From positions 310,001 through 374,000 of the forward strand of contig NZ_JACJFN010000001.1 of assembly GCF_014164785.1 (NCBI RefSeq): 64,000 nt of DNA, in the 5' to 3' direction. Position 1 is the stretch's first letter. Each line of letters opens with the position of its first letter. Source of the stretch: Aquipseudomonas guryensis. Its GTDB lineage: Bacteria > Pseudomonadota > Gammaproteobacteria > Pseudomonadales > Pseudomonadaceae. Below the pieces are notes generated by a model. It did no database searches and was not told the DNA's origin. It worked only from the letters and a program-made list of their open reading frames with translations. A program made the position numbers and the translations under genes. Below are positions 14,263 to 25,729 of the stretch, in pieces.

Positions 14263-14278
14263 CTGTATAAATAGCCAG
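14263..14278 (+). promoter_or_regulatory. LexA box at recN
   Basis: CTGTATAAATAGCCAG fits the CTG-N10-CAG SOS box with an AT-rich core. It overlaps a likely -10 (TATAAA, 14267-14272), with TTGTCA at 14242-14247 as a possible -35 (19-base spacing), and precedes the recN ATG by 24 bases. RecN is an SOS gene in many proteobacteria, so LexA repression is expected. Confidence 0.85.
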
Positions 14279-14302
14279 CACATTTTTTTGGGAGTGATCT
14301 CC

Positions 14303-15976
14303 ATGCTGGCGCACCTGTCCGTACACAACTACGCCATCGTCGAACACCTGGATCTGGAACTGGCCCGCGGCATGTCGGTGATCACCGGCGAGACCGGCGC
14401 CGGCAAGTCGATCATGCTCGACGCCCTCGGCCTGGCCCTTGGCGATCGTGCAGACAGCGGCGTGGTGCGCCCCGGTGCGGACAAGGCGGACATCCTCGCC
14501 AGCTTCGATCTGGACGACATTCCAGAAGCCCGCACCTGGCTCAGCGAGCGCGACCTGGATAACGACGGGCCGTGCATCCTCCGCCGGGTGATCACCAGCG
14601 AAGGCCGCTCGCGTGGCTATATCAATGGCGCACCCTGCCCACTGGGTGACCTCAAGGCCCTCGGCGAGCTGCTGATCGACATCCACAGCCAGCACGAACA
14701 TCAATCACTGCTCAAACCGGACACCCACCGTCGCCTGCTCGACGAGTACGCCGGCAGCCAGGAACTGGCCCGCCAGGTACAACTGGCCGCCCAGCGCTGG
14801 CGCCAGACACGCCAGGAATTGCAGCGCCTGACCTCGACCAGCGACGAGCAGCGTGCCCGCCACCAGCTGCTCAGCTACCAGCTTGAAGAGCTGGAGAATC
14901 TGACCCTCGGCGACAACGAACTGGAACAGCTGGAACAGGAACACAAGACCCTGAGCAACGCCGAACAGCTGCTCGGAGCCTGCCGTCAGGTGCTAGACCT
15001 GTGCAGCGAGAGCGATGCCGGCAACGTGCTGTCGGCCCTGACCGCCAGTCTCAACCGCCTCGGCGCGTTCAGCAGCCAGCCAGGCGCGCTGGGCGAGGCC
15101 AGCAACCTGCTGGCCAGCGCGCAGATCCAGGTCGAGGAAGCGGTCGGTGAACTGAATCGCTTCATCGACCACTTCGACGCAGACCCGCAGCGCCAGCAGA
15201 TCCTCGAAGAGCGCCTCGACGCCATCTACACCCTGGCACGCAAGCACCGCATCCAGCCCACCGAGCTCGGCGAGCTGCAGCAGCGTCTACTGGAAGAACT
15301 GGAAGGCCTGAATGCCGACGACCAGGCCAGCGAACGCCTGACCGAAGAACTGGCGGCCTACGCCCGCCATTACCAGGAAAAGGCCAGTGAGCTGAGCGAA
15401 CTGCGCCAGCAGGCCGCCAAGCACCTGGCCGATGCCGTGCAAATCGAGATGCAGAGCTTGGGCATGCCCGGCGGACGTTTCAGCATTCAGTTGCAGGGCA
15501 GCAGCGCCGAAGAACCGCAGCCTTATGGCTTGGAGCAGGTCGAATTCCTGGTCAGCGCCAACCCCGGCCAGCCGCTGAAGTCGCTAGCCAAGGTCGCCTC
15601 CGGTGGTGAACTGTCGCGCATCAGCCTGGCCATCCAGGTGATCACTGCACAGACTTCACGGGTGCCGACCCTGGTGTTCGACGAAGTCGACGTTGGCATC
15701 GGCGGCCCCACTGCCGAAGTGGTCGGCCAACTGCTACGGCGCCTCGGCGAGCGCGGCCAAGTGCTGACCGTCACCCACCTGCCGCAGGTCGCGGCACAGG
15801 GCCACCAGCACCTGTTCGTGCACAAGCAGCGTGGCAGCGAGGAAACCCGCACCGCCGTGACCACCCTGGATACCGCCCAGCGGGTCGAGGAAGTGGCGCG
15901 CATGCTCGGCGGTCTCGACCTGACCGAGGAATCCCTGCAGCACGCGCGCAAGATGGTCGCCAGCGCACAGAGCTGA
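14303..15976 (+). CDS. recN: DNA repair protein RecN
   Basis: A 557-residue SMC-like ATPase used in double-strand break repair. Walker A GETGAGKS is near residue 30. Two coiled-coil arms surround the middle of the protein. The ABC signature (VASGGELSRISLA) is near 432 and Walker B (TLVFDEVDVGIGG) near 456. The frame is open upstream, but ATG 14303 follows GGGAGTG at a good distance and begins as in homologues. A LexA box lies just upstream. Confidence 0.96.
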   Translation: MLAHLSVHNYAIVEHLDLELARGMSVITGETGAGKSIMLDALGLALGDRADSGVVRPGADKADILASFDLDDIPEARTWLSERDLDNDGPCILRRVITSEGRSRGYINGAPCPLGDLKALGELLIDIHSQHEHQSLLKPDTHRRLLDEYAGSQELARQVQLAAQRWRQTRQELQRLTSTSDEQRARHQLLSYQLEELENLTLGDNELEQLEQEHKTLSNAEQLLGACRQVLDLCSESDAGNVLSALTASLNRLGAFSSQPGALGEASNLLASAQIQVEEAVGELNRFIDHFDADPQRQQILEERLDAIYTLARKHRIQPTELGELQQRLLEELEGLNADDQASERLTEELAAYARHYQEKASELSELRQQAAKHLADAVQIEMQSLGMPGGRFSIQLQGSSAEEPQPYGLEQVEFLVSANPGQPLKSLAKVASGGELSRISLAIQVITAQTSRVPTLVFDEVDVGIGGPTAEVVGQLLRRLGERGQVLTVTHLPQVAAQGHQHLFVHKQRGSEETRTAVTTLDTAQRVEEVARMLGGLDLTEESLQHARKMVASAQS

Positions 15977-15990
15977 ATATCGCGCACATG

Positions 15991-16020
15991 AAAAAAGGCG
16001 CCCCGCGGGGCGCCTTTTTT
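15991..16020. terminator. Bidirectional terminator between recN and fur
   Basis: GGCGCCCC/GGGGCGCC forms a strong near-perfect palindromic stem flanked by six A on the left and six T on the right, so it can terminate both the converging recN and fur transcripts. Confidence 0.95.
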
Positions 16021-16036
16021 GTCGACTCTGGCGGAC

Positions 16037-16447
16037 TTACTTCTTCTTGCGTACGTACAGCACCAGGTTGTGATCGACCAGCTCGAAGCCATGCTGCTTG
16101 ACGATCTCTTTCTGCAGCTTCTCGATCTCCGGATCGAAGAACTCGATGACCTCGCCACTGTCGACGCAGACCATGTGGTCGTGATGACCGCCATCGGCCA
16201 GCTCGAACACGGCATGACCGCCGTCGAAGTTGTGACGCTCGACCAGGCCCGCAGCCTCGAACTGGGTCAGCACCCGGTACACGGTCGCCAGGCCAACGTC
16301 CTCGCCAGCCTCCATCAGGGCCTTGTAGACATCCTCCGCACTCATGTGACGCTGGCCGGAAGTGGCCGAGTCGAGCATTTGCAGGATCTTCACGCGCGGC
16401 AGGGTTACTTTGAGGCCGGCTTTGCGCAGTTCGCTATTTTCAACCAT
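16037..16447 (-). CDS. fur: Ferric uptake regulator Fur
   Basis: A 136-residue metal-dependent repressor. The winged-helix DNA-binding part runs to about residue 85 (GLATVYRVLTQFEAAGLV), followed by the metal/dimer domain with the HHDHMVCVDSGEVIEF signature (about 87-102). The C-terminus is VRKKK and lacks the second CxxC of E. coli Fur, as expected for Pseudomonas. It diverges from bamE, the classic fur-omlA arrangement. It probably acts on the Fur-box candidate at 60.9 kb. Confidence 0.98.
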   Translation of the reverse strand: MVENSELRKAGLKVTLPRVKILQMLDSATSGQRHMSAEDVYKALMEAGEDVGLATVYRVLTQFEAAGLVERHNFDGGHAVFELADGGHHDHMVCVDSGEVIEFFDPEIEKLQKEIVKQHGFELVDHNLVLYVRKKK

Positions 16448-16544
16448 GGTCAGCTTTCTCTAGGTTGCTGCTTCGCAGCTTCCGTTTATGCGGGTATGAT
16501 CGGGGTTTACTTTGCCCAGCCAAGATAGTGGAAGTCACCCACCG

Positions 16545-17060
16545 ATGCAAAACACCAAGCTCTTGCTGTCCAGCCTCACCCTCGTGAGTCTGCTCGCACT
16601 CGCCGGTTGTTCATTTCCCGGGGTTTATAAAATCGACATCCAGCAGGGCAATGTCGTAACGCAGGACATGATAGACCAGTTGAAGCCCGGAATGACCCGC
16701 CGACAAGTGCGGTTTATCATGGGCAACCCGCTGATCACCGACACCTTCCACGCCAATCGCTGGGATTATCTGTACAGCATCCAGCCGGGTGGTCGTCAGC
16801 GTTATCAGGAGCGTGTCAGCCTGGTGTTCGGCAGCGATGATCAACTGATCGGTCTGGCCGGTGACTTCATGCCAGGCGTCAGCCGTGATCAGGCGATCCT
16901 CGGTGAAGACGGCGCACCGACCACTACCGCCACACCGCAAACCCAGAACGAAGAACCGGCCAAGCCAGGCTCGCTGCTGGAACAGATCCAGCGTGAAGTG
17001 GATGCCGCCGAACCGGTACCGGTGCCAATCCCGGAACCGCTGGAAGCCACGCCGCAGTAA
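16545..17060 (+). CDS. bamE: Outer membrane assembly lipoprotein BamE (OmlA/SmpA)
   Basis: A 171-residue lipoprotein of the BAM outer-membrane protein insertion machine. A signal peptide ends in the lipobox LALAGC near residues 17-22. The SmpA/OmlA core includes [20 protein letters not shown] proline/glutamate-rich tail follows. ATG 16545 is chosen over the upstream TTG at 16512 because it gives a proper signal peptide. It diverges from fur and ends at a strong terminator. Confidence 0.95.
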   Translation: MQNTKLLLSSLTLVSLLALAGCSFPGVYKIDIQQGNVVTQDMIDQLKPGMTRRQVRFIMGNPLITDTFHANRWDYLYSIQPGGRQRYQERVSLVFGSDDQLIGLAGDFMPGVSRDQAILGEDGAPTTTATPQTQNEEPAKPGSLLEQIQREVDAAEPVPVPIPEPLEATPQ

Positions 17061-17071
17061 TCTGCAGGCAC

Positions 17072-17099
17072 AAAAAAGCCCGGTCTGACCGGGCTTTTT
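17072..17099. terminator. Terminator between bamE and rnfH
   Basis: AAAAAAGCCCGGTC-TG-ACCGGGCTTTTT is a perfect stem flanked by A and T runs, so it serves both converging genes. Confidence 0.95.
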
Positions 17100-17114
17100 C
17101 ATATGTGCGCAAAA

Positions 17115-17435
17115 CTATTCGCCCGGCTCGGCCGCCTTGGCCTGTGCCGCCTTGGCCGCACGCTGCTTGCGCACCTCTTTCGGGTCGGCAATCAGGGGAC
17201 GATAGATTTCCACCCGCTCGCCCTCCTCGATCAGGCGCTCTTCCGGCTTGGCCACGGCCTTGCCGAAGATACCCAGCGGACTGGTAGCCAGGTCCAGATC
17301 GGCAAAGTGCGCATCCAGCCCCGAACGCAAGGCCACCTCACGCACCGTAGTGCCGGCCGGCACGCTCAGGCGCAGCAGCTTCTGCTTGTCCGCCAGGGCA
17401 TACACCACTTCAACGAAAATGTTCGGCTTATCCAT
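17115..17435 (-). CDS. rnfH: RnfH-family (UPF0125) ubiquitin-like protein
   Basis: A 106-residue small beta-grasp-type protein of the RnfH family, starting [18 protein letters not shown], with the conserved GIFGK and ERVEIYRPLIADPKEVRKQRA at 50-57 and 80-98. The charged Ala/Lys tail is typical. The ATG overlaps the ratA stop by 8 bases. RnfH was once called RatB as a proposed partner of RatA. Its cellular role is not settled. Confidence 0.9.
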   Translation of the reverse strand: MDKPNIFVEVVYALADKQKLLRLSVPAGTTVREVALRSGLDAHFADLDLATSPLGIFGKAVAKPEERLIEEGERVEIYRPLIADPKEVRKQRAAKAAQAKAAEPGE

Positions 17436-17862
17436 ACAATTGCTTGGCTCGCTGGCAGAAAGCATCGACCAGGGTATTGGCCGCCTGATTGAACAATGGC
17501 CCAAGCGTAGCCCGCACCAGCGGCCCGGCGTAATCGAAGGTCATGTCCAGGCTGATTTTGCAGGCCTTGTCGCCCAGCGACTTGAACTCCCACACGCCCT
17601 GCAGCTGGGTAAACGGCCCTTCTTCCAGCTGCATCTCGATCGACTTGCCCGGCACCAGACTGTTGCGGGTCATGAAGCGCTGACTCAGCGAACCCTTGGC
17701 CACCGTCAGGCTTGCCCGCATCTCGCTGTCGCTGGCCAGCAGCACTTCGGAGGCCGAGCACCAGGGCAGGAACTGCGGATAACTGGCCACATCATTGACC
17801 AGATCGTAAAGCGCCTGCGCCGGGTAAGGCAGCAGCGCCGAGCGTTGGATTCGCGTGCTCAT
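17428..17862 (-). CDS. ratA: RatA/PasT START-domain protein (CoQ10-binding family)
   Basis: A 144-residue protein made of one START/polyketide-cyclase fold: [20 protein letters not shown], then the family's YPQFLPWC near residue 29. The family is called RatA (ribosome association toxin) or PasT in E. coli and resembles mitochondrial Coq10. It overlaps rnfH by 8 bases and diverges from smpB. Whether it is a toxin or a quinone-related factor cannot be told from the sequence. Confidence 0.92.
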   Translation of the reverse strand: MSTRIQRSALLPYPAQALYDLVNDVASYPQFLPWCSASEVLLASDSEMRASLTVAKGSLSQRFMTRNSLVPGKSIEMQLEEGPFTQLQGVWEFKSLGDKACKISLDMTFDYAGPLVRATLGPLFNQAANTLVDAFCQRAKQLYG

Positions 17863-17995
17863 CGACTCTCACTTCGAGTACTGCATCGCGGCGGGTCACG
17901 ACAAAATGCCTGGCCAACCGCCGGAAAGCGCGCATTGTGCGGAATTCACCCTGCCCCCTCAAGCACAGGCTGTCGCCAGCACCGCGCCGACTCCC

Positions 17996-18001
17996 TATAA
18001 T
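17996..18001 (+). promoter_or_regulatory. Perfect -10 box very close to the smpB start
   Basis: TATAAT ends only nine bases before the smpB ATG. Transcription from it would begin within about 0-4 bases of the start codon, giving a nearly leaderless mRNA with no ribosome site. The -35 position (about 17973-17978) is a poor match, so the box may be accidental. Confidence 0.45.
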
Positions 18002-18010
18002 GCCGCGCCT

Positions 18011-18493
18011 ATGGCTAAGCAAAAGAAACACCCTACGGGGACCATCGCGCAGAATAAAAAAGCGCTGCATGACTATTTCGTCGAACACAAGTTCGAGGCC
18101 GGCCTGGTCCTGTCCGGCTGGGAGGTGAAGAGCCTGCGCGCCGGCAAGGCGCAGCTGGTCGATAGTTACGTGCTGCTCAAGGATGACGAAGCCTGGCTCA
18201 TGGGTTGCCACATCACCCCATTGAAGACCGCTAGTACCCACGTCATCGCCGACCCTATTCGCACGCGCAAGCTGCTGCTGAACAAGCGCGAGCTGGACAA
18301 GTTGTTCGGCTCGGTGCAGCAGAAGGGCTACACCTGCGTGGCCCTGTCGATCTACTGGAAGGCGCACCTGATCAAGTGCGAGATCGCCCTGGCCAAGGGC
18401 AAGAAGGACTTCGACAAGCGTCATACCGAGAAAGAACGCGACGCCGACCGCGAAGTGCAGCGAGCCATGCGCACCAAGGGCAAGGACGAATAA
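18011..18493 (+). CDS. smpB: SsrA-binding protein SmpB
   Basis: A 160-residue partner of tmRNA in ribosome rescue. It starts [20 protein letters not shown], and the OB-fold core carries [19 protein letters not shown] (about 34-52). The basic C-terminal tail ([20 protein letters not shown]) is the part that enters the mRNA channel. Its RNA partner ssrA lies 10 kb away in the same window. The frame is open upstream, but homologues start here. Confidence 0.97.
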   Translation: MAKQKKHPTGTIAQNKKALHDYFVEHKFEAGLVLSGWEVKSLRAGKAQLVDSYVLLKDDEAWLMGCHITPLKTASTHVIADPIRTRKLLLNKRELDKLFGSVQQKGYTCVALSIYWKAHLIKCEIALAKGKKDFDKRHTEKERDADREVQRAMRTKGKDE

Positions 18494-18562
18494 GCCGTCC
18501 GCGGGTGCGCCGCGCGCCCCGCCCCCATCTGGTCACGTTACGCATGCCTCCAGACAGCACGC

Positions 18563-19336
18563 CTAGGGCTTGACCGCCACCCGCCGCTGCGCCCGCGCCA
18601 GGCGCTGCGCTTCCAGCTGCACATCCGCCAGCACCTCCTGCACATAATCGATATGCCGGTTGGACAGGCTGCGCGCCTCTTCCGCCTGTCCGGCCATGAT
18701 CGCCTCATACAGCGCCCGGTGCTGACTGATCAGCATGCTGCGGGTTTCCTCGCGCTGGGCGTACATACCGCCGATGTTGGTCACCACGTTGCGTTTGAGC
18801 AGGTCGAACAGGCCGCGAATGGTGTGCAGCAGCACCGCGTTATGGCTGGCCTCGGCAATCGCCAGGTGGAAGCGCGCATCGGCTGCGCCCTCCTCGGCGC
18901 GAGTCACCGTGCCACCGCGCTCGTAGCAATCCTGTAGGGCGGCGAAGGCTTCGCTCAGGCGCTGGCGATCCGGCTCGGTGGCGCGCTGCGCCGCATAGAA
19001 GGCGCAGGAACCTTCCAGAGTGTGACGGAATTCGAGCAGGTCGCGCTGGGCTCCTGGGTTCTCCTCCAGCAGTTTCAGCAACGGATCGCTGAAGGTGCTG
19101 CCCAGCGTTTCGGCGACATAGTTGCCGCCGCCCTGACGACTGACCAGCAAGCCCTTGGCCACCAGCTTCTGAATCGCCTCGCGCAGTGACGGCCGCGACA
19201 CGCCGAACTGCTCGGCCAGCACCCGCTCGGCCGGCAGGCGCTCACCGATCTTCAGGGTGCCTTCGAGAATCATCGCCTCCAGCTGACTGACGATGTCATC
19301 CGACAGACGGCGCTGCTGCACCTGACCCACTGCCAT
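18563..19336 (-). CDS. lldR: Lactate-responsive GntR/FadR-family repressor LldR
   Basis: A 257-residue regulator. The winged helix-turn-helix is at about residues 7-75 (GERLPAERVLAEQFGVSRPSLREAIQKL), and the C-terminal FCD ligand domain has the conserved metal-site residues (R..LE, D..FH, H). I chose ATG 19336, with GGAGCGG nearby, over a longer frame reaching 19501 because that part is not conserved and would run into the operator. It diverges from lldP and faces a perfect palindrome at 19498-19532. Confidence 0.93.
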   Translation of the reverse strand: MAVGQVQQRRLSDDIVSQLEAMILEGTLKIGERLPAERVLAEQFGVSRPSLREAIQKLVAKGLLVSRQGGGNYVAETLGSTFSDPLLKLLEENPGAQRDLLEFRHTLEGSCAFYAAQRATEPDRQRLSEAFAALQDCYERGGTVTRAEEGAADARFHLAIAEASHNAVLLHTIRGLFDLLKRNVVTNIGGMYAQREETRSMLISQHRALYEAIMAGQAEEARSLSNRHIDYVQEVLADVQLEAQRLARAQRRVAVKP

Positions 19337-19459
19337 AAAGCCGCTCCCCACTGGTTTGACCACTTGCCCCGCTCTGCTACGGCGCTTGCCGACTAGCCTA
19401 GCGAGGCCATCCGAGCCCAGCAACCGATGACTCTTCGACCAAAGTCTGAGGCGCCAAGT

Positions 19460-19489
19460 TTGACAGGCAGGAAGCATGACTTTTACTCT
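19460..19489 (+). promoter_or_regulatory. Sigma-70 promoter of lldP
   Basis: A perfect TTGACA (19460-19465) is followed after 18 bases by TACTCT (19484-19489). The expected start lies at about 19496, at the left edge of the LldR operator, so repressor binding would block initiation or escape. Confidence 0.7.
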
Positions 19490-19497
19490 GGCGACGC

Positions 19498-19532
19498 GCA
19501 TTTGTAAATTGGTATTACCAATTTACAAATGC
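19498..19532. promoter_or_regulatory. LldR operator palindrome
   Basis: A perfect 35-bp palindrome centred on T19515, with core AATTGGTATTACCAATT. The core fits the FadR-subfamily T-GGT-N3-ACC-A type and the operator known for LldR proteins. The extended perfect symmetry beyond the 17-bp core is unusual. It lies between lldR and lldP directly after the predicted lldP start site. Confidence 0.9.
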
Positions 19533-19595
19533 TCAATAAACGGGCTGACCCGCCAACCACCCCGGCACCTCCAAAAACAATTAGGGAGCCACCCC

Positions 19596-21284
19596 ATGCA
19601 GACCTGGCAACAACTCTACACACCGCTCGGCAGCCTCGGCCTGTCCGCGCTGGTCGCGCTGATTCCAATCGTGTTCTTCTTCCTGGCCTTGGCGGTGTTT
19701 CGCCTGAAAGGCCACGTCGCCGGCAGCATTACCCTGGCGCTGTCGATCATCGTCGCCATTTTCGCTTTCCAGATGCCGGTCGACATGGCCTTCGCCGCCG
19801 CCGGCTATGGCTTCGCCTACGGCCTGTGGCCGATTGCCTGGATCATCGTTGCTGCCGTGTTCCTCTACAAACTGACGGTGAAGAGCGGCCAGTTCGAGGT
19901 GATCCGCAGCTCGGTGCTGTCAATCACCGACGACCAGCGCCTGCAGGTGCTGCTGATCGGCTTCTCCTTCGGCGCCTTCCTCGAAGGTGCTGCCGGTTTC
20001 GGCGCGCCGGTGGCGATCACCGCCGCCTTGCTGGTCGGCCTTGGCTTTAACCCGCTGTATGCAGCAGGTCTGTGCCTGATCGCCAACACCGCACCGGTGG
20101 CCTTCGGCGCCCTGGGCATCCCGATCATCGTCGCTGGTCAGGTTACCGGCATCGACGCGTTCAAGATCGGCGCCATGGCCGGCCGCCAACTGCCACTGCT
20201 GTCGATCATCGTGCCGTTCTGGCTGGTGGCGATGATGGATGGCTGGCGCGGCATCAAGGAAACCTGGCCAGCGGCACTGGTAGCCGGCGTCAGCTTCGCC
20301 ATCACCCAGTACTTCACCTCCAACTACATCGGCCCGGAACTTCCGGACATCACCTCGGCGCTGGTCAGCCTGGTGTGCCTGACCCTGTTCCTCAAAGTCT
20401 GGAGCCCGAGCCGCGCAGCCGAAGCTGAAGTGGTCGGCGTGTCGGCCGGTGGCGCGGCCATCGTCGGCGGTTTCGGTGGCCCGCGCAGCACCACGCCATC
20501 GCCCTACAGCTTCGCGCAGATCCTCAAGGCCTGGTCGCCGTTCCTGATCCTCACCGTGCTGGTGACCATCTGGACGCTGAAGCCGTTCAAGGCGCTATTT
20601 GCAGCCGGCGGCGCGATGTACAGCACAGTGTTCAACTTCGCCATCCCGCACCTGGATCAACTGGTGGTCAAGACCGCACCGATCGTCACCGCTACCACCG
20701 CCATGCCAGCCGTGTTCAAACTCGACCCGATCTCGGCCACCGGCACGGCGATCTTCTTCTCTGCCCTGATTTCCATGCTGGTGCTGAAAATCAGCGCGAA
20801 AACCGGCCTGAGCACCTTCAAGGAAACCCTGGTCGAGCTGAAATGGCCGATCCTGTCGATCGGCATGGTGCTGGCCTTCGCCTTCGTCACCAACTACTCG
20901 GGCATGTCCAGCACCCTGGCTCTGGTCCTGGCCGGCACCGGCGCGCTGTTCCCGTTCTTCTCGCCGTTTCTCGGCTGGCTGGGCGTATTCCTCACCGGCT
21001 CGGACACCTCGTCCAACGCCCTGTTCAGTTCGCTGCAGGCCACCACCGCGCAGCAGATCGGGGTCGATCAGACCTTGCTGGTAGCGGCCAACACCAGCGG
21101 CGGCGTGACCGGCAAGATGATCTCGCCGCAATCCATCGCCGTGGCCTGCGCCGCCACCGGCATGGTCGGCAAGGAATCCGACCTGTTCCGCTTCACCCTC
21201 AAGCACAGCCTGATCTTCGCCGCCTTCGTCGGCCTGATCACCCTGGCTCAGGCCTACTGGCTGACCGGTATGCTCGTACACTGA
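19596..21284 (+). CDS. lldP: L-lactate permease
   Basis: A 562-residue inner-membrane lactate:proton symporter of the LctP family with about a dozen hydrophobic segments. Family-typical stretches include [20 protein letters not shown] near residue 125 and [16 protein letters not shown] near 467. The start ATG follows TTAGGGAGCC. It is the first gene of the lactate operon, 54 bases before lldD. Confidence 0.97.
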   Translation: MQTWQQLYTPLGSLGLSALVALIPIVFFFLALAVFRLKGHVAGSITLALSIIVAIFAFQMPVDMAFAAAGYGFAYGLWPIAWIIVAAVFLYKLTVKSGQFEVIRSSVLSITDDQRLQVLLIGFSFGAFLEGAAGFGAPVAITAALLVGLGFNPLYAAGLCLIANTAPVAFGALGIPIIVAGQVTGIDAFKIGAMAGRQLPLLSIIVPFWLVAMMDGWRGIKETWPAALVAGVSFAITQYFTSNYIGPELPDITSALVSLVCLTLFLKVWSPSRAAEAEVVGVSAGGAAIVGGFGGPRSTTPSPYSFAQILKAWSPFLILTVLVTIWTLKPFKALFAAGGAMYSTVFNFAIPHLDQLVVKTAPIVTATTAMPAVFKLDPISATGTAIFFSALISMLVLKISAKTGLSTFKETLVELKWPILSIGMVLAFAFVTNYSGMSSTLALVLAGTGALFPFFSPFLGWLGVFLTGSDTSSNALFSSLQATTAQQIGVDQTLLVAANTSGGVTGKMISPQSIAVACAATGMVGKESDLFRFTLKHSLIFAAFVGLITLAQAYWLTGMLVH

Positions 21285-21338
21285 TGAGTGGCCCGCCGGG
21301 CCGCAAGGCCCGGCATCTTCACTTCGGGAAACTGCCCC

Positions 21339-22493
21339 ATGATCATCTCCGCCTCCACCGACTACCGCGAAGCCGCCCGGCGCCGGCTGCCGCCATTCCT
21401 GTTCCACTACATCGACGGCGGCGCCTATGCCGAGCACACGCTGAAGCGCAACGTCGCCGACCTGGCCGATATAGCCCTGCGCCAGCGCGTGCTGCGCAAC
21501 ATGGCCGAACTGAGCCTGGAAACCCGCCTGTTCAACGAACCCTTAGCCATGCCGGTGGCCCTGGCCCCGGTCGGCCTGACCGGCATGTACGCCCGCCGCG
21601 GCGAAGTGCAGGCGGCCAAGGCGGCGGCAGACAAGGGCATTCCCTTCACCCTGTCGACAGTCTCGGTGTGCCCGATCGAGGAAGTGGCCCCGGCGATCAG
21701 CCGGCCCATGTGGTTCCAACTCTATGTGCTGAAGGACCGCGGCTTCATGCGCAACGCCCTGGAGCGAGCCAAGGCGTCCGGCGTCAACACCCTGGTGTTC
21801 ACCGTCGACATGCCGGTACCCGGCGCACGCTACCGCGACGCCCACTCCGGCATGAGCGGGCCGAACGCGCCGCTGCGACGCATGCTGCAGGCCATGACCC
21901 ACCCGAGCTGGGCCTGGGATGTCGGCATGCTGGGCAAGCCCCACGACCTGGGCAATATCTCCGCCTACCGTGGCAACCCCACGGGCCTCGCCGACTACAT
22001 CGGCTGGCTGGGCGCCAACTTCGACCCGTCGATCTCCTGGAAAGACCTGGAGTGGATCCGCGACTTCTGGGACGGCCCGATGGTAATCAAGGGCATCCTC
22101 GACCCCGACGACGCCCGCGACGCGGTGAAGTTCGGTGCCGACGGTATCGTCGTCTCCAACCACGGCGGCCGCCAGCTCGACGGCGTGCTGTCCAGTGCCC
22201 GCGCCCTGCCGGCGATTGCCGATGCGGTGAAGGGCGAGATCAAGATCCTCGCCGATTCGGGTATCCGCACCGGCCTGGACGTGGTGCGCATGCTCGCCCT
22301 CGGCGCCGACACCGTGATGCTCGGCCGCGCCTTCGTCTACGCCCTGGCCGCCGCCGGCGGTGCCGGGGTGAGCAACCTGCTGGAGCTGTTCGACAAGGAG
22401 ATGCGCGTGGCCATGACCCTGACCGGGGCCAAGTCCATCGCCGAGATCAGCGCCGATTCGCTGGTGCGCGAACTGCGCCACGCCGCCTCCTGA
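21339..22493 (+). CDS. lldD: FMN-dependent L-lactate dehydrogenase
   Basis: A 384-residue membrane-associated flavoenzyme that oxidises L-lactate to pyruvate and feeds electrons to quinone. The alpha-hydroxyacid dehydrogenase signature [11 protein letters not shown] is present with the catalytic His at residue 275; [19 protein letters not shown] marks the FMN phosphate region. ATG 21339 is preferred to an upstream in-frame ATG at 21288 because homologues begin [10 protein letters not shown]. Middle gene of lldP-lldD-dld. Confidence 0.97.
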   Translation: MIISASTDYREAARRRLPPFLFHYIDGGAYAEHTLKRNVADLADIALRQRVLRNMAELSLETRLFNEPLAMPVALAPVGLTGMYARRGEVQAAKAAADKGIPFTLSTVSVCPIEEVAPAISRPMWFQLYVLKDRGFMRNALERAKASGVNTLVFTVDMPVPGARYRDAHSGMSGPNAPLRRMLQAMTHPSWAWDVGMLGKPHDLGNISAYRGNPTGLADYIGWLGANFDPSISWKDLEWIRDFWDGPMVIKGILDPDDARDAVKFGADGIVVSNHGGRQLDGVLSSARALPAIADAVKGEIKILADSGIRTGLDVVRMLALGADTVMLGRAFVYALAAAGGAGVSNLLELFDKEMRVAMTLTGAKSIAEISADSLVRELRHAAS

Positions 22494-22506
22494 CCCCGGA
22501 GCCCCC

Positions 22507-25308
<2,802 letters not shown>

Positions 25309-25430
25309 GCTCAAGGTGCGCGACCCGGCCTAGAGTAGAAGAGAGCACGGCGCGCCATGGCATTCGCCAGCCAGGCAGATCGCCGTGCGACTCCTATACT
25401 GCTGACACCGCCCACCGAAGGAGCCCTGTC

Positions 25431-25676
25431 ATGCGCCGCACCGCCCTGTTTCTCGCTACCGCCCTGCTCTGCACCCCGCTGATGGCCATGCACTGCCCGG
25501 CCGAGATGGCCAAGATCGATAAGCTGCTGCAAAGCGATCCGCCGGCCGATACCGAAGCGCTAGCCGAAGTACAGCGCCTGCGTGCCGAGGGCGAAGCCCT
25601 GCACAAGGCAGGCGACCACGCCGAATCGGTCAAGGTACTGGAAGAGGCCCTGAGCCTGTTGCAGGCCAGCGAGTAA
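25431..25676 (+). CDS. Small secreted/periplasmic protein, unknown function
   Basis: 81 residues. A clear signal peptide (MRRTALFLATALLCTPLMAM) precedes a mature part of about 60 residues, nearly all helical and charged, with one cysteine (HCPAEMAKIDKLL) and two amphipathic helices. The ribosome site GAAGGAG is well placed. A possible -10 (TATACT) lies about 25395. I recognise no domain; it converges with the hybrid kinase. Confidence 0.75.
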   Translation: MRRTALFLATALLCTPLMAMHCPAEMAKIDKLLQSDPPADTEALAEVQRLRAEGEALHKAGDHAESVKVLEEALSLLQASE

Positions 25677-25729
25677 CCTGCAGACACTCAGCAGCGCAGT
25701 AGCAATGCCGGGAGTTCTGCGACAGCCGG

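Noticed and set aside
17115..17862. Calling rnfH/ratA a confirmed toxin-antitoxin module
   Set aside because: The genes are conserved housekeeping members and the toxin role is disputed; I keep the family names only.
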